NCBI GenBank assembly: GCA_028532815.1
Contig: JAQQAS010000004.1
Span: forward strand, 1 to 64,000
Reading direction: 5' to 3'
Source: Pleomorphochaeta sp.
Lineage (GTDB): Bacteria; Spirochaetota; Spirochaetia; Sphaerochaetales; Sphaerochaetaceae
DNA length: 64,000 nucleotides
Under the pieces are notes generated by a model. It ran no database searches. It was given only the letters and a program-made list of their open reading frames with translations, and was not told where the DNA came from. The position numbers and the translations under genes were made by a program. Below are positions 41,927 to 51,474 of this stretch, one piece after another; within the stretch, counting starts at the first letter, position 1, and each line of letters starts with the position of its first letter.

Positions 41927-42760
41927 GTGGTTAAACTCTATTCAAACTTTAAACTTGCTGAAGGACCTGTATATATTAAAGAGATAGATACCTTAGTTTG
42001 GGTCGATATTGATGGGTGTGAACTTCATTACTTTAATTTTGCATTGAATAAAAAAGATTGTTTTAGTTTTGAAAAGAAGATAGGTTGTGTAGTCCCGTTT
42101 AAGAAAAATATCGTGATTTGTGGAGTTGGAGATTCTTTAATATATTTTGATCTTCTTAAGAAAATATGTCTAAATTCAGTAAAAATTTTTAATAATGATT
42201 TATTAAGATTTAATGATGGCAAATGTGATAAATATGGGAATCTTTGGATTGGAACTATGGCTTTAGATTTTAATGATAATACAAGCAAAAATGTTGGTTC
42301 TTTATATTGTATAAAAAAAGATAGAGTTGTAGCTGAATATGATAACTTTTCAATTCCCAATGGGATGTGTTGGATTGATAATAATTTTTATCATATCGAC
42401 ACAGATAAAAAGACTCTTTATAAATATGATGTTGAAAACCAATATAATTTAACCAATAAAGAATCTTATATTACAAATTTTGATGCATCGCCTGATGGGA
42501 TGACTCTCGATGATAATAATAATTTTTGGATTGCTCTATGGGGTGGAAATAAAATTGTTTGTTATGATTCTAAATCAAAAAAGAAAATTGATGAAATATA
42601 TTTTGATAATAAATATATTAGCTGTCCAACCTTTGGTTTAAAAAATTATGATTATTTGTTTGTAACTTCTGCAATGGATGAGAAACATTCAGGAGCAATA
42701 TATATGTTAAAAACAAAATATAGTGGGAACCCTCCATATAAATATAATGGGAAGATTTAA
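41927..42760 (+). CDS. SMP-30/gluconolactonase-like beta-propeller
   Basis: 277 aa six-bladed propeller. Conserved metal and substrate positions are AEGPVY (Glu), FNDGKCDKYGNLWIGTM (Asn and Asp), IPNGMCW (Asn) and DASPDGMTLDDNNNFWIALWGG (Asp). A sugar lactonase is likely; specificity is unknown. The start is GTG with AAAGGA 6 nt upstream. It probably forms an operon with the DUF4954 gene. Confidence 0.85.
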   Translation: MVKLYSNFKLAEGPVYIKEIDTLVWVDIDGCELHYFNFALNKKDCFSFEKKIGCVVPFKKNIVICGVGDSLIYFDLLKKICLNSVKIFNNDLLRFNDGKCDKYGNLWIGTMALDFNDNTSKNVGSLYCIKKDRVVAEYDNFSIPNGMCWIDNNFYHIDTDKKTLYKYDVENQYNLTNKESYITNFDASPDGMTLDDNNNFWIALWGGNKIVCYDSKSKKKIDEIYFDNKYISCPTFGLKNYDYLFVTSAMDEKHSGAIYMLKTKYSGNPPYKYNGKI

Positions 42761-42762
42761 AA

Positions 42763-42798
42763 AAAGTGGTACGTTTTATATCTGTACCACTTTTGTCT
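42763..42798. terminator. bidirectional terminator SMP-30 / NYN gene
   Basis: AAAAGTGGTAC (42763-42772 region) and GTACCACTTTT (42784-42794) form a 10-11-bp stem with T/A runs on both sides. Confidence 0.8.
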
Positions 42799-43571
42799 TA
42801 GTTATTATTTTTATTATATCTTTTTTTCTTTTTATTTTTTACGTAAACTATTTGAACACCATTTTTACCAAGGTCTTCTCTTCTAGTTTCAACTGTATCT
42901 ATTGATTCTAAAAAAGGTGTCATTTTAGAAAATCCAAAGTTTCTGACATCAAATTCAGGGAACCTTTTGACAAGAATAGATCCAAGTGTTCCAGCGTTTA
43001 ACCAACCACTTTCATCACTTGTTTCATTAACAATTGTTTTAATTGCTTTTATTATTGGTTGAAGTTCTGGAATTTGTTTTAGATGTGGTCTTTTGCTATC
43101 TTCTGTGCTTTCTGGGCAATTATCTTCATTTTCAGCTGCACATAATAATTTGTCTAAAAATTTAAATTTATCACAAGCTGCGATAAAAGGTTTTGGTGTT
43201 TTACTCTCTCCCATACCAATTACAACTTTACCTGATTCTCTAAGCCTTGCAGCTAATCGTGTAAAATCACTATCTGAAGATATTAAACAAAATCCATCAA
43301 CGTGAGAGGTATAGAGAATATCCATAGCATCAATAATCATTGCACTATCTGTTGCATTTTTCCCTTTAGTATAGCTATATTGTTGGATTGGAATAATGGA
43401 GTATTCTAACAAAACACGCTTCCATTTAGTATCTCCTTTTGTCCAATCACCATAAATTCTTTTGTATGTAGCAGTCCCTTCTTTTGAAATTTCATCAAAG
43501 ATTATGTTGATATAGTTTGAACTAATATTGTCTGAATCAATTAGAACAGCAAACCGTTTCTCATTATCCAT
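42798..43571 (-). CDS. NYN-domain (PIN-like) protein with OST-HTH/LOTUS domain
   Basis: 257 aa. The N-terminal NYN/LabA-type PIN-like nuclease domain has AVLIDSDNIS (first Asp), GKNATDSAMIIDAMD and ISSDSDFTRLAARLRE (Asp pair). The C-terminal ~70 residues (GWLNAGTLGSILVKRFPEF...FGFSKMTPFLES) match the OST-HTH/LOTUS RNA-binding fold. Such proteins (LabA, MARF1-like) act in RNA turnover. AAGGA precedes the ATG. Monocistronic. Confidence 0.82.
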   Translation of the reverse strand: MDNEKRFAVLIDSDNISSNYINIIFDEISKEGTATYKRIYGDWTKGDTKWKRVLLEYSIIPIQQYSYTKGKNATDSAMIIDAMDILYTSHVDGFCLISSDSDFTRLAARLRESGKVVIGMGESKTPKPFIAACDKFKFLDKLLCAAENEDNCPESTEDSKRPHLKQIPELQPIIKAIKTIVNETSDESGWLNAGTLGSILVKRFPEFDVRNFGFSKMTPFLESIDTVETRREDLGKNGVQIVYVKNKKKKRYNKNNN

Positions 43572-43652
43572 TGTTTTTCCTTATGTTTATGATTTATTAT
43601 AATAATAACCTATAAATCAAAATAATGCTATTTAAGATTTTTAATATAAGAA

Positions 43653-43676
43653 TGGTTTGATTTTGCAATCAAACCA
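43653..43676 (-). terminator. terminator of the acc operon
   Basis: TGGTTTGATT (43653-43662) and AATCAAACCA (43667-43676), 10-bp perfect stem, TTCTTATATT following on the minus strand. Confidence 0.65.
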
Positions 43677-43705
43677 AAATAAGAGAAATAGAATAAATTT
43701 ATTAA

Positions 43706-44614
43706 TTAATAAATTTTTTGAAGTACTTTGAGTAATGGCTCAGAATAAGATTCTTGCTCTTTACTTGCCCCAATACTTCTAATCTTTTTTAACCTATATC
43801 TAACCAAGCTATCTGGTTTTTTCTTAGTTAAAATATTTAAATCTTTATTTATTGTTTTTTTTATTTCACTAGCACTAAATTCAGGATTAACGTGAGCACC
43901 GTCTTTATCTTCTTTAATAATTCCGTGAATAATTTCCATTTCCAATAAATCTTGAGCAGTCATTTTCATAATATTAGCAGCTTCTTCAGCTTTTGATGGA
44001 TCGTGCATTAAAATTGAAGCAAATCCTTCAGGGGTTATTACAGAATATACTGCATTTTCTAAAAGATATAGTTTATCACTCACCCCTATTCCTAGAGCAC
44101 CACCGCTTCCACCTTCTCCGATTATAAAACTAATTATTGGAACACTTAAGGTTGAAAATTCTTTTAAGTTTGTGGCTATAGCTTCTCCTATACCACGCTC
44201 TTCTGAACCTAGGCCAGGATAAGCTCCTGGGGTATCAATAAAACTAATTATAGGTCTATTAAATCTTTCTGCTTGTTTAGCAAGTCTTAATGCTTTTCTA
44301 TAACCTTCAGGGTGGCTCATCCCATAATTAACATCAATATTTTCTTTTAAATTAGAGCCTTTCCTATTCCCTATAATGGTAACAGCTCTACCATCAATTA
44401 AGCCAATACCGCCAAGCATTGCCTTATCCTCTCCATAAAGCCTATCTCCACAAAGAGGCATAAAGTCATCACAAATTAATTTAATATAATCTTCAACTCC
44501 TGGTCTATTTATATTTCTTGATAGTTTAACACATTCCCAAGGAGTTCTTTTCTTGGTATATTTATCAACTCTAGAGAGTCGTTCACTCATTTCTTTTAAT
44601 TCAATTTTACTCAT
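43706..44614 (-). CDS. accA: acetyl-CoA carboxylase, carboxyltransferase alpha subunit
   Basis: 302 aa. The crotonase-like carboxyltransferase fold includes RPIISFIDTPGAYPGLGSEERG and GEGGSGGALGIGVSDKLYLLE. With AccD it transfers CO2 from biotin to acetyl-CoA. The start lies 8 nt inside the end of accD. Last gene of accBCDA. Confidence 0.95.
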   Translation of the reverse strand: MSKIELKEMSERLSRVDKYTKKRTPWECVKLSRNINRPGVEDYIKLICDDFMPLCGDRLYGEDKAMLGGIGLIDGRAVTIIGNRKGSNLKENIDVNYGMSHPEGYRKALRLAKQAERFNRPIISFIDTPGAYPGLGSEERGIGEAIATNLKEFSTLSVPIISFIIGEGGSGGALGIGVSDKLYLLENAVYSVITPEGFASILMHDPSKAEEAANIMKMTAQDLLEMEIIHGIIKEDKDGAHVNPEFSASEIKKTINKDLNILTKKKPDSLVRYRLKKIRSIGASKEQESYSEPLLKVLQKIY

Positions 44615-45389
44615 TATTTTTTACCTTATGTGTTTTTATTAAATAAGAAAGAGTTTCTTTCATATCTTTTCTGTTAACAACGGCATCGACAAACCCATGA
44701 TCTCTTTGAAATTCAGCTCTCTGAAATCCTTCAGGAAGCTTTTGGCCAATAGTTCCTTGAATAACTCTAGGTCCTGCAAATCCAATCAATGCCCCAGGTT
44801 CACTTAATATAACATCACCCAAAGAAGCAAAAGAGGCTGTAACACCTCCGGTTGTAGGGTGGGTTAATACAATAAAAAGTGGGACTTTTGTTTTGTTCAT
44901 CAGAGCTACAGCAGAACTTGTTTTTGCCATTTGCATAAGGGAAAATATTCCTTCTTGCATTCTAGCTCCACCACTGGCACAAAAAATAATAACTGGAATA
45001 TTATTAATTGCTCCTTCAATCATAATTTTTGTAATTTTCTCTCCTACAAGAGCTCCCATAGAACCGCCCATAAAATCAAAAGCCATAACACATAGATAAA
45101 TTTTTTCTCCATTTAATGTCGCACTTCCTGTAACAACTGCATCATTTAGATTTGATTTATCTTTATGTTTTTTTAGTTTCTCTTCATAACCTTCAATCTC
45201 TAATGGGTTAAGTGATACTAAATGTTCATCAATTTCTACAAAAGAATTTTCATCGCAAATATTTACTATTCTTTCTCTAACTTTAAAATGAAAATGGTAG
45301 TTACAATTAGGGCAAACTTCTAAATTATTAGATAATACATTCGCATTTATTTCTTGATGACAAATTGGACATTGAACTAATTTTTCCAT
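44607..45389 (-). CDS. accD: acetyl-CoA carboxylase, carboxyltransferase beta subunit
   Basis: 260 aa, shorter than the 304 aa of E. coli because both ends are trimmed. The four-Cys zinc ribbon is at the very N-terminus (CPICHQ...CPNCNYHF, residues 8-33), followed by the carboxyltransferase core with FCASGGARMQEG and HPTTGGVTASFASLGD. The first base of its ATG overlaps the accC stop. Confidence 0.95.
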   Translation of the reverse strand: MEKLVQCPICHQEINANVLSNNLEVCPNCNYHFHFKVRERIVNICDENSFVEIDEHLVSLNPLEIEGYEEKLKKHKDKSNLNDAVVTGSATLNGEKIYLCVMAFDFMGGSMGALVGEKITKIMIEGAINNIPVIIFCASGGARMQEGIFSLMQMAKTSSAVALMNKTKVPLFIVLTHPTTGGVTASFASLGDVILSEPGALIGFAGPRVIQGTIGQKLPEGFQRAEFQRDHGFVDAVVNRKDMKETLSYLIKTHKVKNNE

Positions 45390-46705
45390 TATAAATCCTT
45401 TTCAATTTCTTTATATAATGATGTATCAAAATTACCACTAACAAATTTGTTATTATTTAAAATTTTGATAATAACCTCTTTGTTAGTTTTGATACCTTCT
45501 AATTCTAACTCACTTAGACAGGAGAGCATTGTCTTAATACTTTCTTGTCTATTTTTTGTATAAACAATTATTTTTGCTAACATTGAGTCATAAAAAGGTG
45601 ATACTTTATATCCTGAATAGATATGAGTATCGACTCTTACGCTAGGGCCTAAAGGTGGTGTGAATTTAGTGATAGTTCCACAAGATAAAGCATTAATTCT
45701 AACTTCCATTGAATGGTTTCTTAGAATGGGGTTTTCTCTCATATTTTGTGAGCTATTATTATCACTTATTAAAATCATTTCTTTAATGATATCAATAGAA
45801 GAGACAAATTCACTAACAGGATGTTCAACTTGAACTCTAGCATTAACTTCCATAAAGTAACAATTATTATCTTCAAGAAGGAATTCTATAGTTCCAGCTC
45901 CTTGATATTTTAGCAACTTAAAAAGTTTTATAGAGGCTCTTTTTAGTTTGTTGCGCATTTTTTGGCTAACTATATTAGAGGGACTCTCTTCAATTAACTT
46001 TTGATGATTTTTCTGAACAGAACAATCTCTCTCACCCAAAAATATTACGTTTTCTCCATCCGATAACAATTGAATTTCAATATGCCTAGGATGAGTTAGA
46101 AATTTTTCAACATGAATAGCTGGGTTTGCAAAGAATTTATTAGCTTCTTCTTTTGCTAAATTAAAATTTTTCTCTAAATCAGCATCATTTGTAATAACTC
46201 GCATACCTTTTCCGCCTCCACCTAAAGAAGCTTTTAAAATAATGGGATATCCAAGTTTATTAGCTAATGTTTTAAGTTCTGAGACACTTTCAATTTCTTT
46301 AAAACTACCAGGGGTTACATCTAAACCTGCTTTTTTTGCTAGAATTCTAGCTTCAACTTTGTTCCCTAACAAGTTTATAGTATCTTTGTTTGGGCCAATG
46401 AATATTAAGCCGCTTTCTTCTACAGCTTTAACAAACTCTGCACTCTCACTTAAGAAACCAACACCTGGATGTATTGCATCACAGTGTGAATATAGGGCAG
46501 CGCTTATGATATTTGTTATGTTTAAATAACTTTCACTAACTGTGGCAGGTCCAATACAGATAGCTTCATCTGCTATTTTTAACCAAAGCCCATCTTTATC
46601 AGCGTGAGAATATACTGCAACGCTTTTAATACCCATAGACTTTAAAGCTCTAATTACCCTAATAGCGATTTCACCTCTATTTGCAATTAATACTTTTTTT
46701 ATCAT
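45389..46705 (-). CDS. accC: biotin carboxylase
   Basis: 438-aa ATP-grasp enzyme that carboxylates the biotin on AccB. It has an ANRGEIAIRVIRA start, the glycine-rich ATP loop SLGGGGKGMR, HVEKFLTHPRHIEIQ, FLEDNNCYFMEVNARVQVEHP and ERDCSVQKNHQK. Slightly shorter than the usual ~450 aa. The start overlaps the accB stop as ATGA. Confidence 0.95.
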   Translation of the reverse strand: MIKKVLIANRGEIAIRVIRALKSMGIKSVAVYSHADKDGLWLKIADEAICIGPATVSESYLNITNIISAALYSHCDAIHPGVGFLSESAEFVKAVEESGLIFIGPNKDTINLLGNKVEARILAKKAGLDVTPGSFKEIESVSELKTLANKLGYPIILKASLGGGGKGMRVITNDADLEKNFNLAKEEANKFFANPAIHVEKFLTHPRHIEIQLLSDGENVIFLGERDCSVQKNHQKLIEESPSNIVSQKMRNKLKRASIKLFKLLKYQGAGTIEFLLEDNNCYFMEVNARVQVEHPVSEFVSSIDIIKEMILISDNNSSQNMRENPILRNHSMEVRINALSCGTITKFTPPLGPSVRVDTHIYSGYKVSPFYDSMLAKIIVYTKNRQESIKTMLSCLSELELEGIKTNKEVIIKILNNNKFVSGNFDTSLYKEIEKDL

Positions 46706-47130
46706 ATTAGCTCTACCTTAAAGAGAGGTTGACCATATTCAACAAGCTGACCACTATTAGCTAATACTTCAATTATTTTACAATTAAATTCACTTTCTAA
46801 CTCATTCATCATCTTCATAGCTTCAATGATACAAATGGGTTGCCCTTTTTTTATTTCTTGATTGGGTTCAACGTAAACATTTGCATCAGGGGCCGGAGCT
46901 CTATAAAAAGTTCCAACTATAGGAGATGTGATAGTTTTTATTTTTTCATCTTTAATTTCGCTAGTAGTAATTTCTTCTTTTTTTGTTTTTACAATCTCTT
47001 TAGTAATTTCTTGAGAGATAGTTGTGTTTTTCTTACATTTGATTTGAAAATCTTTATATGTTATTTCTAGTTCACAAATGCTGCTATTTTCAAAACGATC
47101 AAGTATTTTATCAATATCTAAATTTTCCAT
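46702..47130 (-). CDS. accB: biotin carboxyl carrier protein
   Basis: 142 aa: a variable N-terminal region, a Lys/Thr/Glu-rich linker (about 40-68) and the biotinyl domain with the biotinylated Lys in EAMKMMNE (about 109-116). GAGG precedes the ATG. First gene of the acc operon, divergent from the fab operon; a palindrome lies between them. Confidence 0.95.
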   Translation of the reverse strand: MENLDIDKILDRFENSSICELEITYKDFQIKCKKNTTISQEITKEIVKTKKEEITTSEIKDEKIKTITSPIVGTFYRAPAPDANVYVEPNQEIKKGQPICIIEAMKMMNELESEFNCKIIEVLANSGQLVEYGQPLFKVELI

Positions 47131-47188
47131 ATTTACCTCATAGGAACAAAATTCTATACAACTTTATATTTACATTTAATTTACATAG

Positions 47189-47202
47189 TGTCAATATTGA
47201 CA
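47189..47202. promoter_or_regulatory. palindromic operator candidate between acc and fab operons
   Basis: TGTCAATATTGACA is a perfect 14-bp palindrome in the 119-bp divergent region, 48 bp before the fabH ATG and 59 bp from accB. Its place suggests a shared binding site for a lipid-synthesis regulator. It does not match the FapR or FabT consensus as I remember them. Confidence 0.45.
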
Positions 47203-47249
47203 TTTTTTAAAATAATGTAATAATAGTTATTAAAGTGTTTGGAGGATTT

Positions 47250-48185
47250 ATGAAAGAAGACAAAAGCATAAAAATTACTGCTTTAGGATCTTATTTGCCA
47301 GAAAAAATTGTTACAAACGATAATCTTTCTGAAATTGTAGATACAAATGATGATTGGATTGTATCTCATACTGGTATTAAGGAAAGACGATATGCTTCAA
47401 AACAACAGAAGGCAAGTGATTTAGCAATAAATGCTATTAAAAATATGAATGTTAATATTGAAGATGTTGATGCAATAATAGTTGCAACAGCTACGCCTGA
47501 TTACTACGGTTTTCCTTCAACAGCTTGTATAATTAGTGAAAAATTGAAGCTAAAGAATGTTAATATTGCTTTTGATTTAACTGCAGGATGTACAGGTTTT
47601 ATCTATGCTTTAGAAAATGCAAAAGCCTTAATTATTGCTAAAAGTGCTAAAAAAGTTTTAGTAATTGGAAGTGAAATTTTATCAAGAGTGGTTGATTTTA
47701 GTGATAGAAATACCTGCGTTCTATTTGCTGATGGAGCAGGTTGTGCTCTTGTAGAAAGTGGTAATGGTCCTTTTAATTCTATTTTTGGCGTTGAAAAAAA
47801 AGGCTCTGATAAACTTTTTATTGATGATAAATCTCATATAAATATGGAAGGAAGAGCTGTTTATAATTTTGCTGTAAAGAGAATTGTTGAAACGATTTTA
47901 AATCTAGTTGAGAAAAATAATATATCCCTTGATGATATTGACTACATAGTCTCTCACCAAGCAAATATTAGAATTTTGATGGCAGCTGCAAAAAGACTAA
48001 ATATCGATGAAAAACTCTTTTATTCAAATGTCGACAAAGTTGCAAATACTAGTGCTGCATCTATTCCAATAGCTTTAGATCATCTAAATAAAAGTGAAAA
48101 TATTAAAGAAGGTTCTAATATTATTTTAGTAGGATTTGGAGCTGGATTAACTTATGGAGGAACTTTTTTCAAATGGAAAAATTAG
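47250..48185 (+). CDS. fabH: 3-oxoacyl-ACP synthase III
   Basis: 311-aa condensing enzyme that starts fatty-acid synthesis from acetyl-CoA and malonyl-ACP. The catalytic Cys is in TAGCTGFIYALE, His in VSHQANIRI and Asn in VANTSAASIPIAL. ATG 47250 with GGAGG 5 nt upstream is chosen over an in-frame start at 47235. It overlaps fabD by 13 nt. Confidence 0.95.
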   Translation: MKEDKSIKITALGSYLPEKIVTNDNLSEIVDTNDDWIVSHTGIKERRYASKQQKASDLAINAIKNMNVNIEDVDAIIVATATPDYYGFPSTACIISEKLKLKNVNIAFDLTAGCTGFIYALENAKALIIAKSAKKVLVIGSEILSRVVDFSDRNTCVLFADGAGCALVESGNGPFNSIFGVEKKGSDKLFIDDKSHINMEGRAVYNFAVKRIVETILNLVEKNNISLDDIDYIVSHQANIRILMAAAKRLNIDEKLFYSNVDKVANTSAASIPIALDHLNKSENIKEGSNIILVGFGAGLTYGGTFFKWKN

Positions 48186-49090
48186 TTATGTGTTTTCCCG
48201 GACAGGGTTCTCAACAACCAAATATGGCTATTGATTTGTATGATTATAGTCCTAAGGTAAAAAGTTTATTTCAAATGGCAAGTGATATCTCTCATTTAGA
48301 TTTATATAAAATTTTAAAAGAAGGTGATGCTGAGATTTTAAAGAAAACTGAAGTTGCCCAAAATGCTATTGCTTTAGCTAGTTTAAGCTCTTTTATTTTA
48401 TTAAAAGAGAGAGGTCTTGATCCAATTGCTGTTGCAGGTTTCTCCTTAGGAGAACTTATGGCTTTAAGAGCAAGTTGTGTAATCGATGATGAAACTTTAT
48501 TTAATTTAATTTATAAAAGAAGTTCTTTGATGGCTTTAAGTAGTGATATGGCTATAAAAAAATATGGTCCAGTTGCAATGGCAGCTATAATTGGATTAAA
48601 TGTCACTGCAGTTGAGAAGGTTTTAAATCAAGCAAATATTAATAATATTTATATTGCAAATGATAACAGTGATAAGCAAGTAGTTATTTCTGGAGTAAAA
48701 GAAGGCATTGAAAAAATAGTTCCTTTGTTAAAAGAAAATGGTGCTAAAAGAGTTGTTATGTTAAAAGTTTCAGGACCTTTTCACACACCGCTTTTAAAAG
48801 AGGCAGAAGTTAGTTTTAATCAATATCTTGAAACAATTCAATTAAATAAACCTAAATGTGCACTTTATAGCAATGTTACAGGTCAAATTGAACCTAATAT
48901 TGAAGAGTACATTGCTAAGCAAATTACTAATAGGGTTCAGTGGACCTCAATTATGAAAGATATTAAAGCAAGATATGAAGAATATAAAATTTTAGAAGTC
49001 GGTGTTTCAAAGACACTCACAAATTTATTTAAAACAGAAAAAATAATTTGTAGGCCTTGTGGAACTGTAGAACAAATTGAAGGATTATAA
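48173..49090 (+). CDS. fabD: malonyl-CoA:ACP transacylase
   Basis: 305 aa. CFPGQGSQ at the N-terminus, the nucleophile Ser in AGFSLGELMAL (about residue 91) and the catalytic His in SGPFHTPLL are the transacylase signatures. It starts within the end of fabH, so it is translationally coupled. Confidence 0.95.
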   Translation: MEKLVMCFPGQGSQQPNMAIDLYDYSPKVKSLFQMASDISHLDLYKILKEGDAEILKKTEVAQNAIALASLSSFILLKERGLDPIAVAGFSLGELMALRASCVIDDETLFNLIYKRSSLMALSSDMAIKKYGPVAMAAIIGLNVTAVEKVLNQANINNIYIANDNSDKQVVISGVKEGIEKIVPLLKENGAKRVVMLKVSGPFHTPLLKEAEVSFNQYLETIQLNKPKCALYSNVTGQIEPNIEEYIAKQITNRVQWTSIMKDIKARYEEYKILEVGVSKTLTNLFKTEKIICRPCGTVEQIEGL

Positions 49091-49091
49091 A

Positions 49092-49802
49092 ATGGGAATA
49101 AAAAAAGCAATCATAACTGGTGGATCTAGAGGTATTGGTTTAGCCATAATTAAAACACTGCTAAGTGAGAATTATGAGATTTGGTATTTAAGTAGAAGTG
49201 AAATCCAAGAAGAATTAAATGGAAAGCTTCACTATGTTTGCTGTGATATTTCAGACCATAATAAATTAGAAGAGTCTTTAAAATCAATTATCAAAGAAGC
49301 TCAATATATTGATTTATTAATTAATAATGCAGGTATTACAAAAGATAATTTAATTATGAGAATGAAGATGGAAGCTTGGGATGATGTCATTAACATTAAT
49401 CTTACTTCAGCTTTTATAACATCAAAAATTTTGTCTAGAACTTTTTTAAAACAAAAAAGTGGTTCTATTATAAATATTTCATCTGTTGTAGGTGTTGTAG
49501 GTAATGCAGGACAAGCAAATTATAGTGCTTCAAAAGCAGGTTTAATTGGATTAACTAAAACATTAGCAAAGGAATTTGCTTCAAGAGGTGTTCGAGTAAA
49601 TTGTATTGCTCCAGGTTTTATTGAAACTAGTATGAGTGACAAATTAACTGATGAACAAAAGTCTTCTATAGTTGATTCTATCCCTCTAAAAAGAATGGGG
49701 AGTGCAGAAGATGTAGCTAATGTAGCATCTTTTTTAGCATCATCAAAATCAAATTATATTACAGGACAAGTTATTTGTGTTGATGGTGGAATGGTCATAT
49801 AG
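49092..49802 (+). CDS. fabG: 3-oxoacyl-ACP reductase
   Basis: 236-aa short-chain dehydrogenase: TGGSRGIG nucleotide loop, NNAG, Ser in NISSVVG, YSASKAG catalytic Tyr/Lys, and the C-terminal GQVICVDGGMVI. NADPH-dependent reduction of the 3-keto group. ATG 49092 is chosen with GAAGGA upstream; an in-frame TTG at 49077 lies inside fabD. Confidence 0.95.
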   Translation: MGIKKAIITGGSRGIGLAIIKTLLSENYEIWYLSRSEIQEELNGKLHYVCCDISDHNKLEESLKSIIKEAQYIDLLINNAGITKDNLIMRMKMEAWDDVININLTSAFITSKILSRTFLKQKSGSIINISSVVGVVGNAGQANYSASKAGLIGLTKTLAKEFASRGVRVNCIAPGFIETSMSDKLTDEQKSSIVDSIPLKRMGSAEDVANVASFLASSKSNYITGQVICVDGGMVI

Positions 49803-49813
49803 GAGATTAGAAA

Positions 49814-51049
49814 ATGAATAAAGTTGTGATAACAGGAATGGGCTGTATAACCCCATTAGCAGATAATGTTTCAGATTTTTATCAGGCAATTAGAGATGGC
49901 AAATGTGGAATTGATAAAATTACTCTTTTTGATGTAAGTGAATACCCTGTTAAAATTGCAGGAGAAGTTAAAAACTTTGATGTAACAAAAAGAGTTGATA
50001 AAAAAAGAGCAAGAGCTATGGCTCGTTTTTCTCAATTTGCTACATATGCTGCAGCTGAAGCTATTGAAATGGCAAAATTAGATATTCCAGAAGAAAATAA
50101 TATTGGTGTATATGTTGGAAATGGAATTGGTGGATTTGAAGTTGCAGAAGCTAATTTAGAAAAACTTTTTGAAAGAGGCCCAAGAGCTATTTCCCCATTA
50201 ACAATTCCTTTATTAATAGGAAATGAAGCTGCAGGAAATATATCATTACTTAATAATTTAAAAGGTCCTTCTCATACAATCCAGACAGCTTGTGCTTCTG
50301 CAACAGATGCAATCGGTACAGCTTTCCTTGCTATTAGAAGTGGTTTAATTGATACTGCTGTAGCAGGTGGATGTGAAGCTGCAATTACTCAATTATCCTT
50401 AGCCGGGTTTTCAAGACTCCATGCATTAAGTGCTTCCCATAATGATGATCCAACCAAAGCAAGTTGTCCTTTTGATAAAAATCGTGATGGTTTTACAATG
50501 GGAGAAGGTGCTGGAATGTTAATTTTAGAGAGTGAAGAAAGTGCTAAGAAAAGAAATGCTACTATTCTAGGCGAAATAAAAGGATATGGAGCATCTTGTG
50601 ATGCATTTCATATTACTGCCCCAAATCCAGAAGGTCTTGGTGCTGCTACTGCTATGAATAGAGCTATTGAGATGAGTGGATTAAAAGCTGAAGATATTGA
50701 TTATGTTAATGCACATGGAACAAGTACTCTTGCAAATGATGTTATGGAAACAAATGCTATTAAAAGAGTCTTTAAAGATTATGCAAAAGAGATTAAAATA
50801 TCTTCAACTAAATCAATGACCAGCCATTTAGTTGGTGCTGCAGGTGCTATTGAAGCTATCATTTGTGTTAAATCAATTGAAGAAGGTTATTATCCTGCAA
50901 CAATTAATTATCAAACTCCTGATGAAGAATGTGATTTAAATTACATTCCAAATGTAGGTATTGAGGCTAATATGGATTATGCTTTAAGTGAATCTCTAGG
51001 ATTCGGTGGTCATAATGGTGTTTTAATTTTTGGAAAATATAAGGGGTAA
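49814..51049 (+). CDS. fabF: 3-oxoacyl-ACP synthase II
   Basis: 411-aa elongating condensing enzyme with the Cys-His-His triad: Cys in TACASATDAIG, His in NAHGTSTLAND and His in SHLVGAAGA. AGGAG precedes the ATG by 7 nt. Confidence 0.96.
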   Translation: MNKVVITGMGCITPLADNVSDFYQAIRDGKCGIDKITLFDVSEYPVKIAGEVKNFDVTKRVDKKRARAMARFSQFATYAAAEAIEMAKLDIPEENNIGVYVGNGIGGFEVAEANLEKLFERGPRAISPLTIPLLIGNEAAGNISLLNNLKGPSHTIQTACASATDAIGTAFLAIRSGLIDTAVAGGCEAAITQLSLAGFSRLHALSASHNDDPTKASCPFDKNRDGFTMGEGAGMLILESEESAKKRNATILGEIKGYGASCDAFHITAPNPEGLGAATAMNRAIEMSGLKAEDIDYVNAHGTSTLANDVMETNAIKRVFKDYAKEIKISSTKSMTSHLVGAAGAIEAIICVKSIEEGYYPATINYQTPDEECDLNYIPNVGIEANMDYALSESLGFGGHNGVLIFGKYKG

Positions 51050-51053
51050 TTTT

Positions 51054-51470
51054 ATGGAAATCACAGACGTACTTTTGCATAGAGATCCTTTTCTTTTTGT
51101 CGATGAGATTATTGAAGCGAATGAAAAAAGAATTGTAGGCTCTTATACATATAAAGAATCGGAATTCTTTTTTAAGGGACACTTTCCAACTCATCCTGTA
51201 GTTCCTGGTGTTCTTCAAATTGAGTTAATGGCTCAAGTTGGTGGTGCCGGTTTAGCTTATGCTAAAATATTAGAACCTGGTCAATTATTTGTATTAGGAT
51301 CTGTGGAGAAGGCTAAGTTTAGACAAGAAGTTAAACCAAATGATAAATGCATCGTTGAAGTTGAAAATCTAAGAGTTTCGAAGATTGGTATTAAACAAAA
51401 AGGATGCGTTAAAGTTGATGGCAAAATTGTCTCAGAAGCAACTTGGCTTTGTATTTTAGTTAAGGAATAA
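51054..51470 (+). CDS. fabZ: 3-hydroxyacyl-ACP dehydratase
   Basis: 138-aa hot-dog fold enzyme. LLHRDPFLFVDEI, the catalytic His in FKGHFPTHPVVPGVLQIE and the Glu in that same stretch are present. ATG 51054 is chosen over an in-frame ATG at 51030 that lies inside fabF. As no fabA is visible, this is the dehydratase of the pathway. Confidence 0.95.
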   Translation: MEITDVLLHRDPFLFVDEIIEANEKRIVGSYTYKESEFFFKGHFPTHPVVPGVLQIELMAQVGGAGLAYAKILEPGQLFVLGSVEKAKFRQEVKPNDKCIVEVENLRVSKIGIKQKGCVKVDGKIVSEATWLCILVKE

Positions 51471-51474
51471 ATAA

